NCBI GenBank assembly: GCA_002684495.1
Contig: NYVG01000029.1
Coordinates: forward strand, 224,588-280,601
Length of the DNA stretch: 56,014 bases
Direction of reading: 5' to 3'
Source: Gammaproteobacteria bacterium
GTDB lineage: Bacteria > Pseudomonadota > Gammaproteobacteria > Pseudomonadales > Azotimanducaceae
Shown: positions 49,686-56,014 of the stretch, piece after piece
Layout: the number at the start of each line of letters is the position of its first letter
Position numbering within the stretch: position 1 is the first letter of the stretch
The notes under the pieces: model-generated
The model's database searches: none
What the model was told of the DNA's origin: nothing
Seen by the model: the letters and a program-made list of their open reading frames with translations, nothing else
Position numbers and translations under genes: made by a program

Positions 49686-50774
49686 GTGGAGGATCTTAAA
49701 ACACTTACAGATATTGTTAGAGTTGCTCGGAGTAACTTAGATAAGGGCGATTGGGACTATTTGGTGGGCGCGGCGGATACTGAGGCGTCGCTGCGTCGCA
49801 ACCGTGCGGCCTTAGACTCATGGACGTTTTTGCCGCGCATTCTGCGCGATGTCAGTGATGTCAAAACTACGACCCAGATTCTTGGTCAAACGTTACGGAT
49901 TCCAGTGCTGTTGCCGCCGATTGGTTCGGTACAGGCGTTCACCAAAGATGGGGGCTCTGCAGTTGCTCAGGCTGCGGCGGACTTTGGGGTGCTGCAGATC
50001 CTCAGTTCTTCGTGCATGCCGGATTTTGAGGCCGTCGCTCAAGAGGTGCCCGGACCGCGTATTTATCAGCTGTACTTGTCTGGCGATCAGGCATGGTTGG
50101 ATGATCAAATTGAGCGCACCATTAACAGTGGTTATATCGGCTTCTGTCTTACTGCAGATACTCAGGTCTACTCGCGGCGCGAACGTGACATTATGAAAAG
50201 CTATGTGCCCATGCAGGCGCGCATGGCGACGGGCACCATGCTCGATCAAAGTGGCGTTAATTATCAGTCCACAATGAATTGGGATACGGTCGCGCACATT
50301 AAGGAAAAGTTCGATATCCCATTGGTCGTTAAGGGCGTTATGCACCCTGAGGACGCTAAGCAGTGTGTAGACTCAGGCGTTGATGTGGTCTACGTCTCGA
50401 ATCATGGCGGTCGTCAACTCGACCACACTGTCGCCTGTATTGACGCGCTGCCGGCCGTGGTAGAGGCGGTGGATGGGCGCGTGCCGGTGGTGGTAGACGG
50501 TGGTTTTATGCGCGGCGCTGATGTTATCAAGGGCTTGTGCCTAGGTGCCACAGCAGTGGGGATGGGGCGCTTTGAAGCCCTTGCGGCAGCGGCAGGTGGT
50601 GCTCCTGCAATCCTGCGTGGTTTGTCGATTCTAGAGCGCGAAATCAAAATTTCGTTGGCTTTGGCTGGGGTGGCTGATGTTGCTGATCTGCACCCCGGGC
50701 TACTCCACCGGGGGCAGGCCCTGCAAGCGAGCCATGCGCTTAGCGCGTTTCCGTTGTTGGAGGAAGGTTATTAG
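49686..50774 (+). CDS. FMN-dependent alpha-hydroxyacid oxidase/dehydrogenase
   Basis: A 362-residue TIM-barrel FMN enzyme of the lactate/glycolate/mandelate oxidase family. Active-site elements are LPPIGSVQAFTKDGG, the YQLYLSGDQAWLDDQI strand, LTADTQVYSRRERDI, LVVKGVMHPEDA (FMN Lys) and VSNHGGRQLDHTVA (catalytic His and Arg). The GTG start at 49686 follows a GAGGAGG SD. It oxidises a 2-hydroxyacid to a 2-oxoacid; electrons go to O2 or to a quinone. Its stop shares TTAG with the convergent DUF1820 gene. Confidence 0.9.
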   Translation: MEDLKTLTDIVRVARSNLDKGDWDYLVGAADTEASLRRNRAALDSWTFLPRILRDVSDVKTTTQILGQTLRIPVLLPPIGSVQAFTKDGGSAVAQAAADFGVLQILSSSCMPDFEAVAQEVPGPRIYQLYLSGDQAWLDDQIERTINSGYIGFCLTADTQVYSRRERDIMKSYVPMQARMATGTMLDQSGVNYQSTMNWDTVAHIKEKFDIPLVVKGVMHPEDAKQCVDSGVDVVYVSNHGGRQLDHTVACIDALPAVVEAVDGRVPVVVDGGFMRGADVIKGLCLGATAVGMGRFEALAAAAGGAPAILRGLSILEREIKISLALAGVADVADLHPGLLHRGQALQASHALSAFPLLEEGY

Positions 50775-51106
50775 CCTTTGTCCTTGGGCATAAGCATGGG
50801 GAAGGGTGTAACTTTTTCACCGGAACCGGTCGTGATTTTCGCGACGCCCTCTTTTTCGACCTCGTCGATGCGCACAATGGCGTGCATTGGGATATACGAG
50901 CGCTGTACGCCTTCAAACTCGCTGCGCAGGCGATCCTCTGCAGGGTCTATGAGCATTTGTGAATGGTTGCCGAATACGTAATCCTCGACTTCAACAAATC
51001 CGTATAGATCGCTTTGATAGATGCTGCGTGCATAAACCTCGTAGATCTGACCCTGATTATGGAAGAGGATCCGATAGGTGTTTTCAGTCATTTCTTTAGC
51101 GGCCAT
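50771..51106 (-). CDS. DUF1820 family protein
   Basis: A 111-residue conserved protein of unknown function found in many gammaproteobacteria. It matches the family by YRILFHNQGQIYEVYARSIYQSDLYGFVEVEDYVFG and YIPMHAIVRIDEVEKEG. It is a small beta-rich cytoplasmic protein. The start at 51106 is preferred over 51181 because the family begins near MTENTYRI; AAGG lies 8 nt upstream. It is next to miaB, as often seen in related genomes, and divergent from it. Confidence 0.87.
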   Translation of the reverse strand: MAAKEMTENTYRILFHNQGQIYEVYARSIYQSDLYGFVEVEDYVFGNHSQMLIDPAEDRLRSEFEGVQRSYIPMHAIVRIDEVEKEGVAKITTGSGEKVTPFPMLMPKDKG

Positions 51107-51261
51107 ATAGCTTGCCTTTATCAAGATTTCGAACGGTATTTGCTCGTGCGAGATAGTTGGGGATGGGCGGGCGCTTTTCAAGGGTATTTAGGGCGTGCTT
51201 TCGGGCTATGGTGGCGCTGTACTTTGCGTATAATCGCCGCCCCGGCAATGGTTTAGTGAAC

Positions 51262-52593
51262 ATGGCCAAAAAGCTTTTTGTAAAAACTCATGGTTGTCAG
51301 ATGAATGAGTACGACTCAGCGCGTATGTATGACGTGCTGCGCGAAACTCAAGGCTATGAGCGCGCTGAAAACGAAGCAGATGCGGATGTATTGTTGCTCA
51401 ATACCTGCTCTATTCGCGAAAAAGCTCAAGAGAAAGTTTTCCACCAACTCGGTCGCTGGCAGAAACTTAAATCTGAGCGGCCTGATCTAGTTATTGGTGT
51501 GGGTGGCTGTGTGGCCAGTCAGGAAGGCGATGCCATCATGCGCCGTGCACCGGTGGTGGACATGGTATTTGGTCCACAGACCATTCATCGTTTGCCCGAG
51601 ATGTTAGACAGTCGTAAGCAGAATCTGCTGTCGGTAGTTGATGTCACATTTCCCGAAGTGGAAAAGTTCGATCGGTTACCAGAACCAAAAATGGACGGCC
51701 CTTCCGCATTCGTTTCGATCATGGAGGGATGCAGTAAGTACTGTAGTTTTTGTGTCGTGCCCTATACCCGGGGCGAAGAGGTCAGCCGCTCGGTGGATTC
51801 AGTACTGCAGGAAGTCCATGGTTTGGCGGCTCAGGGGGTGCGTGAAATCCATCTGCTTGGGCAAAACGTCAACTCCTACCTGGGGAGTATTGACGGTGAT
51901 CAGGCGGATCTGGCTGAGCTTATTTACTACGTGGCAGACATTGCGGGGGTTGAGCGCATTCGTTTTACCACCTCTCATCCAATGGATTTTTCTGACGGTT
52001 TGCTGGAAGCGTATCGTGATGTTCCGCAATTGGTCGATCACTTGCACTTACCTGTGCAGGCCGGTTCAGACCGTATTTTGGCGGCGATGAAGCGCGGTCA
52101 TACCGCTCAGCAATACATCGATAAAATTGCTGCGCTGCGAGAGATCCGCCCAAATATAAGTCTGTCTTCTGACTTCATTGTCGGTTTTCCCGGTGAGACC
52201 GAGGAGGACTTCAATGCCACTATGGATTTGATTGAGCGCGTGGGTTTCGATGTGTCCTTCAGTTTTATCTACAGCGCTCGTCCTGGCACGCCTGCGGCGG
52301 CTCTAGTAGACGATACGCCGGAATCGGTCAAGAAACAGCGTTTGCAGCATCTGCAAGCAACTCTGCGCACCCAGGCCGAAGCCATTGCTGATGCGATGGT
52401 GGGCACGCGCCAACGTGTGCTAGTAACGGGTTTTGCCAAAAAAGATCCGACCGGTAAGCAACTCGCTGGGCGCACCGAAAACAACCGAGTGGTGAATTTC
52501 GTTGGCTCTGGTGAGTTAGTCGGCGGATTCTGCGACGTTGAAATTACCGAAGCGCTGCCTAACTCTATGCGTGGGGTTATGTGGGTAGATTGA
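51262..52593 (+). CDS. miaB: tRNA-2-methylthio-N6-dimethylallyladenosine synthase
   Basis: A radical-SAM methylthiotransferase that adds a methylthio group to i6A37 of tRNAs. It is 443 residues. The UPF0004 domain has [15 protein letters not shown] (C12) and [15 protein letters not shown], and a third cysteine is in [11 protein letters not shown]. The radical-SAM CxxxCxxC is [18 protein letters not shown]. The C-terminal TRAM domain ends [14 protein letters not shown]. The start at 51262 is preferred because conserved sequence begins [11 protein letters not shown]. It is the first gene of the miaB-phoH-ybeY-corC-lnt block. Confidence 0.96.
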   Translation: MAKKLFVKTHGCQMNEYDSARMYDVLRETQGYERAENEADADVLLLNTCSIREKAQEKVFHQLGRWQKLKSERPDLVIGVGGCVASQEGDAIMRRAPVVDMVFGPQTIHRLPEMLDSRKQNLLSVVDVTFPEVEKFDRLPEPKMDGPSAFVSIMEGCSKYCSFCVVPYTRGEEVSRSVDSVLQEVHGLAAQGVREIHLLGQNVNSYLGSIDGDQADLAELIYYVADIAGVERIRFTTSHPMDFSDGLLEAYRDVPQLVDHLHLPVQAGSDRILAAMKRGHTAQQYIDKIAALREIRPNISLSSDFIVGFPGETEEDFNATMDLIERVGFDVSFSFIYSARPGTPAAALVDDTPESVKKQRLQHLQATLRTQAEAIADAMVGTRQRVLVTGFAKKDPTGKQLAGRTENNRVVNFVGSGELVGGFCDVEITEALPNSMRGVMWVD

Positions 52594-52603
52594 CTATGGA
52601 CGC

Positions 52604-52623
52604 CGCTGTCGCGATTGACAGCG
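52604..52623. repeat. Stem-loop between miaB and phoH
   Basis: CGCTGTC (52604-52610) and GACAGCG (52617-52623) are a perfect 7-bp inverted repeat with a 6-nt loop, 10 nt after the miaB stop. There is no T-run, so full termination is unlikely. It may stabilise the 3' end of miaB mRNA or lower read-through into phoH. Confidence 0.4.
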
Positions 52624-52679
52624 TAGCACTTAGGCTTAAGCTGAGTCCTAGCGGCAAGCTAAAATTTAAATGGTGAACA

Positions 52680-53786
52680 TTGCACGAACAAAATACTGAG
52701 TCTTCGCAGCCCATTGCAGACACCTCGGCAGCGCCGAGTCCCGCCACAGTCGTTCCATTAACCCGACGCACTTTACTTGAGCCAGACGACGCGGATCGCC
52801 TGGCAATACTGGTTGGGCCGGTGGATGCTAATCTTAAACAGCTAGAACAGCGGTTGGATGTACACATTCGTAACCGGAGTAATGAATTTCAAATTAGTGG
52901 CCCCGATGTTCGTGTGCGCGCGGCAGAGGCGCTATTGCACCAGTTGTATAGAGAAACAGCGCATCAGCAAACATTGGAGCCCGATCAGGTGCATCTGTTT
53001 TTGCAGGAAGCAGGAGTGGAAGAGTTGTTACAACGCCAAGACCAAATCGATCAAAAACAGCAGCAGGCTGCGGATCAAGCAGCAGACGGGCCGGTCATTC
53101 GTACGCTAAAGAAATCCATAAAGCCGCGTGGTCGAAATCAGCAGCTCTATGTCAGCGCAGTACGCAGTCATGACATCAGTTTCGGGGTCGGCCCTGCAGG
53201 TACCGGCAAAACGTACCTGGCCGTGGCATGTGCGGTTGAAGCGCTGGAATCGCAACAGGTATCACGCATTTTACTTGTGCGCCCTGCAGTGGAGGCGGGC
53301 GAGAAGCTAGGGTTTCTACCTGGTGACCTAGCGCAAAAAATTGATCCCTACTTACGGCCCCTCTACGACGCACTTTACGAAATGCTCGGTGTCGAGCGGG
53401 TGAATAAATATATCGAGCGCAACATAATTGAAGTGGCGCCCTTGGCGTATATGCGTGGCCGTACCCTGAACAACGCCCATATCATTCTCGATGAATCGCA
53501 AAATACCACCGTGGCGCAAATGAAAATGTTCTTAACGCGTATCGGCTTTGGGTCCACTGCAGTTGTTACTGGAGACATCACCCAAATCGATTTGCCGCGA
53601 GGTGAAAATTCCGGACTGGTGAACGTCATCAATGTGCTACGGCATACCAAGGGGGTCAGCTTCACTCACTTTGGCTCCAAGGACGTGGTTCGGCATCCGT
53701 TAGTGCAGCGCATTGTTGACGCTTATGAAGCGTTTACCGAGCCCTCCGGAAAAGGCGATAACCAAAGCTCGAATAGCGGCCACTAA
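52680..53786 (+). CDS. ybeZ: PhoH-like ATPase (YbeZ)
   Basis: A 368-residue phosphate-starvation-type P-loop NTPase that works with YbeY in RNA metabolism. It has an N-terminal KH-like part (about 35-105) and a Gln-rich linker (about 115-145). Walker A is GPAGTGKTYLA, RPAVEAGEKLGFLPGDLAQKIDPYLRPLYDAL follows, and Walker B is HIILDESQN with the TGDITQIDLP sensor. The start is TTG at 52680 (AACATTG context), with a weak SD. It is followed 2 nt later by ybeY. Confidence 0.93.
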   Translation: MHEQNTESSQPIADTSAAPSPATVVPLTRRTLLEPDDADRLAILVGPVDANLKQLEQRLDVHIRNRSNEFQISGPDVRVRAAEALLHQLYRETAHQQTLEPDQVHLFLQEAGVEELLQRQDQIDQKQQQAADQAADGPVIRTLKKSIKPRGRNQQLYVSAVRSHDISFGVGPAGTGKTYLAVACAVEALESQQVSRILLVRPAVEAGEKLGFLPGDLAQKIDPYLRPLYDALYEMLGVERVNKYIERNIIEVAPLAYMRGRTLNNAHIILDESQNTTVAQMKMFLTRIGFGSTAVVTGDITQIDLPRGENSGLVNVINVLRHTKGVSFTHFGSKDVVRHPLVQRIVDAYEAFTEPSGKGDNQSSNSGH

Positions 53787-53788
53787 CA

Positions 53789-54271
53789 TTGGCGATTGAG
53801 TTGCAGGTTGCTGACGGCGTTGCTGCAGCGGCGGTGGATGCTGCATTTAAAGAGTTTTCTGCAGGGCCGGTTAACGGGTTGGACGCGCTCCTGCAGCAAG
53901 TTCGGGACGTGGTGCTTGATGATCAGCTGGAGCGCGACGTATGCCTGCGGGTCTGCGATTCTGCGGAATCGCAAAATCTTAACCACACCTACAGGGGGCG
54001 TAATACGCCAACGAATATATTGAGCTTTACCGCTGCGGGTATGGATGGCGTTACTGTGCCCCTTGGGGACTTGGCGCTATGTTGGCCGGTGGCCGTCGCG
54101 GAGGCTCAGCAGCAGGGTAAAACGGTGGCACATCATGTTGCCCATCTGTGCGTGCATGGCGTGCTGCATTTGCTTGGCCACGATCACGCTGATGATGCCG
54201 AAGCGGAGGCCATGGAGCGGATCGAAACCCAGATTTTGGCCAATTTAGGTGTGACGGATCCGTATAAGTGA
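53789..54271 (+). CDS. ybeY: Endoribonuclease YbeY (rRNA maturation)
   Basis: A 160-residue single-strand endoribonuclease needed for 16S rRNA 3' processing and 70S quality control. The metal motif HGVLHLLGHDH matches the H-x3-H-x5-H signature HGxLHLxGyDH. Also typical are LNHTYRGRNTPTNILSF and PLGDLALC. The start is TTG, 2 nt after the phoH stop in the junction TAACATTG. Between phoH and corC, it holds its standard position in this conserved cluster. Confidence 0.94.
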   Translation: MAIELQVADGVAAAAVDAAFKEFSAGPVNGLDALLQQVRDVVLDDQLERDVCLRVCDSAESQNLNHTYRGRNTPTNILSFTAAGMDGVTVPLGDLALCWPVAVAEAQQQGKTVAHHVAHLCVHGVLHLLGHDHADDAEAEAMERIETQILANLGVTDPYK

Positions 54272-54340
54272 ATTCCAGCCCTTGCTTTTTTCTAGCTTCT
54301 TACCTAAAAAGGTAGTCCATAAGATCTTTATCTCCCATCT

Positions 54341-55225
54341 ATGAGTGACACATCTGAGTTGTTAAGAGACTCAGCCGAAAATACTGCGCCGCGCCGTGGC
54401 GTCCGCGAGTGGCTTGCTGACTTATTTTCGGATGAACCAGAAAATCTTCCTGAACTTGTAAGTATTCTTCGTGATGCCGCAGAGCGGCAGCTGATCGAGG
54501 TAGATGCGTTGAATATCATTTTCGGCGCCCTGCAGGTTTCTGATATGCATGCCCGGGACATTATGATCCCGCGTTCGTCCTTGGTCGTGGTTGGCGAAGA
54601 TCAAACGCCAGAAGAATTATTGCCGGTGATCGTTGATTCTCGGCATTCGCGGTTTCCAGTTATTGGCGACAACGTCGATGACATCAAAGGTATTCTCCAC
54701 GCTAAAGATCTGTTGCCATTATTGCTGCCGGAAAATCAGCAGAATTTCACTATGCGTGACTGCATCCGGCCGGCATTACTGATTCCTGAAAGCAAGCGGT
54801 TAAACGTGCTGTTGCAAGAGTTTCGCGCGAATCGCAATCACATGGCGCTAGTGGTTGACGAATATGGCCAGATTTCCGGCGCCGTGACCATTGAAGACGT
54901 GCTCGAGCAGATTGTCGGGGAAATCGAAGACGAACATGACGTCGATGATGACAGCTTTGTAAAGCAGCTAGAGCCCAACATGTTTCATGTCAAAGCCAAT
55001 ACAACCATTGAAGACTTTAACGAATATTTCGCGACCGAATTTAGTGATGAAGAATTCGATACGATTGGCGGCCTAGTTTTGCACCAGTTGGGCCATTTAC
55101 CCGAGCGTGGCGAGCGCATTGTATTCACTGGTATGAGCTTCGAAGTGCTGAACGCTGAATCGAGAAGGATCCGGCTGTTAAAGGTAGAGAAGGCGCACTC
55201 TGACGCGGCGGATGCTCAAGACTGA
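54341..55225 (+). CDS. corC: CorC/HlyC-type CBS-domain protein (YbeX)
   Basis: A 294-residue cytoplasmic protein with two CBS domains (about 75-130 and 140-195; RDIMIPRSSLVVV, SRFPVIGDNVDDIKGILHAKDLLPLLL, HMALVVDEYGQISGAVTIEDVLEQIVGEIEDEHD). A C-terminal CorC_HlyC domain follows (FNEYFATEFSDEEFDTIGGLVLHQLGHLP). YbeX has been linked to Mg/Co efflux and to ribosome metabolism. No membrane segments. The lnt ATG lies within its last codons (14-nt overlap). Confidence 0.94.
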   Translation: MSDTSELLRDSAENTAPRRGVREWLADLFSDEPENLPELVSILRDAAERQLIEVDALNIIFGALQVSDMHARDIMIPRSSLVVVGEDQTPEELLPVIVDSRHSRFPVIGDNVDDIKGILHAKDLLPLLLPENQQNFTMRDCIRPALLIPESKRLNVLLQEFRANRNHMALVVDEYGQISGAVTIEDVLEQIVGEIEDEHDVDDDSFVKQLEPNMFHVKANTTIEDFNEYFATEFSDEEFDTIGGLVLHQLGHLPERGERIVFTGMSFEVLNAESRRIRLLKVEKAHSDAADAQD

Positions 55226-56014
55226 TTGGCGTAACGTCGGCCTGGCATTATTGCTGGGCGCTGGCTTCCCTCTGGGTTTCGCGCCTTATGGTTGGTGGCC
55301 TCTAAGCCTATTATCCGTTGCGGGCCTGTTTCTATTACTCCACCTCTCGCAACATCGACTGCGGCTGCTCGCTTGGGTCTTCGGTGTCGGCAAATACCTC
55401 AGTGGTGCTTCTTGGATCTACGTCAGCATTCATCAATACGGTAATGCGTCGCCGTTGCTGGCTGGGCTGCTTGTTGGACTCTTCGTTGTTGCATTAGCCC
55501 TGTTTATGCTGCCGGTGGGTTGGGTCATGCAGCGTTTTCGTGTGGCCACGCCCTGGATTAACGCGGTGATTTTTTGTTGTGTGTGGTCATTGATGGAGTG
55601 GTCATTGACCTGGCTGCTCACAGGGTTCCCCTGGTTATTTGTCGGCTACAGTTTGACGGATTCGGTATTTGTCGGGTTACTGCCAGTTTGGGGCGCCTTG
55701 GGTGCCGGCTTCTGGGCTCTTGTCTGTACCATGGGCGGCTTACTTTGTGTCCGTGCAGCGTGGCAGCGTTTGCCCATCGCCCGTGGCCCCTTAGTAATGA
55801 TCGTTTTGCCTCTCGCAATGGTAGTGCTTGCCTCGCCGTGGCAATGGGTGACTTCATCAAGCACACATTCGGTAGCCATTGTGCAGGGTAACGTCGATCA
55901 GACGATCAAGTGGGATGCGGACCAACGCCAGGCCATCGTTAATCGCTATCTCAGGTTATCGGAGCCGCATTGGTCGGCAGATGCTCTGGTTTGGCCAGAA
56001 TTTGCTCTGACAGC
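55212..56014 (+). CDS. lnt: Apolipoprotein N-acyltransferase, N-terminal part (runs off the window)
   Basis: The integral inner-membrane enzyme that adds the third acyl chain to lipoproteins; 267 codons are present. Several membrane segments come first (LALLLGAGFPLGFAPYGWWPLSLLS and later ones), with the conserved GFPWLFVGYS. The nitrilase-like domain then begins at SVAIVQGNVDQTIKW, reaching the catalytic Glu in LVWPEFALT at the window edge. The ATG at 55212 overlaps corC by 14 nt. It closes the miaB-phoH-ybeY-corC-lnt synteny block. The frame is open to the last base. Confidence 0.93.
   Translation, partial: MLKTDWRNVGLALLLGAGFPLGFAPYGWWPLSLLSVAGLFLLLHLSQHRLRLLAWVFGVGKYLSGASWIYVSIHQYGNASPLLAGLLVGLFVVALALFMLPVGWVMQRFRVATPWINAVIFCCVWSLMEWSLTWLLTGFPWLFVGYSLTDSVFVGLLPVWGALGAGFWALVCTMGGLLCVRAAWQRLPIARGPLVMIVLPLAMVVLASPWQWVTSSSTHSVAIVQGNVDQTIKWDADQRQAIVNRYLRLSEPHWSADALVWPEFALT

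Noticed and set aside
1-56014. CRISPR arrays, insertion sequences, prophage, rRNA or tRNA genes
   Set aside because: I looked for direct repeats, transposase motifs, terminal inverted repeats, integrase motifs and RNA gene signatures and saw none that hold up.

Overview
The window is chromosomal DNA of a Gram-negative bacterium, most likely a marine gammaproteobacterium. The low-confidence guess is one of the oligotrophic Cellvibrionales/Spongiibacteraceae-type lineages. Evidence: the gene order miaB-phoH-ybeY-corC-lnt, a PBP1B with a UB2H region, RluE, a DUF1820 protein, a TonB-dependent receptor, TRAP transport and split pntAA/pntAB/pntB. The many luciferase-like monooxygenase (LLM), acyl-CoA and SDR genes resemble marine lipid or cyclic-hydrocarbon degraders. 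I see no rRNA, tRNA, CRISPR array, insertion sequence or prophage; the whole window reads as ordinary, densely coded chromosome.

Layout. 1-3.1 kb: the 5' part of mrcB (PBP1B, minus strand), then a well-conserved TPP riboswitch in front of a TonB-dependent receptor, which is therefore probably an outer-membrane transporter for thiamine or a precursor. 3.1-4.2 kb: a membrane-anchored DsbA-like protein divergent from a glutaredoxin. 4.2-12.4 kb: five LLM-family flavin/F420 oxidoreductases, two of them a tandem duplicate of identical length, mixed with an ACAD10-type kinase-like phosphotransferase, a histidine phosphatase, a small lytic transglycosylase and an 84-residue YkgJ-type cysteine-cluster protein. 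12.4-15.8 kb: HAD phosphatase, long-chain acyl-CoA synthetase and MBL hydrolase. 16-24.1 kb: signalling and membrane genes, namely a hybrid histidine kinase, a PlsC-like acyltransferase coupled to a MATE exporter, and, divergently, a membrane class III nucleotide cyclase coupled to a PilZ-like/GNAT fusion and followed by a SAM methyltransferase. This last set is the most original-looking module in the window. 24.2-28.6 kb: HisN-type phosphatase, then a tightly overlapping TRAP transporter operon (dctP-dctQ-dctM) ending in a PurN-like formyltransferase. 28.9-32.3 kb: the pnt proton-translocating transhydrogenase operon with a nitroreductase attached. 32.3-35.1 kb: rluE, a second nitroreductase, a 51-residue membrane peptide and a quinone oxidoreductase broken by a one-base frameshift. 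35.3-37.7 kb: CoA biosynthesis operon panB-panC-coaX. 37.7-45.7 kb: SDR, MFS, DegQ protease, folK, a degenerate phospholipase C/S1-P1-like protein, a sixth LLM enzyme, a CtBP-type dehydrogenase and a queuosine-precursor-type transporter. 45.7-50.8 kb: SDR, a PTPS paralog with an ExxHGH motif (probably a folate FolB replacement rather than QueD), acyl-CoA dehydrogenase, ferredoxin reductase and an FMN alpha-hydroxyacid oxidase. 50.8-56 kb: DUF1820, miaB, phoH/ybeZ, ybeY, corC/ybeX and the 5' part of lnt.

How it fits together. Many enzymes consume or regenerate NAD(P)H, flavin or CoA thioesters (LLM enzymes, nitroreductases, acyl-CoA synthetase and dehydrogenase, SDRs, ferredoxin reductase). 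The window also holds genes that supply those cofactors: transhydrogenase for NADPH, pantothenate/CoA synthesis, folate enzymes and TPP-controlled vitamin uptake. Substrates of the catabolic enzymes cannot be told from sequence alone. All functional assignments come from reading motifs by eye; no database search was run.
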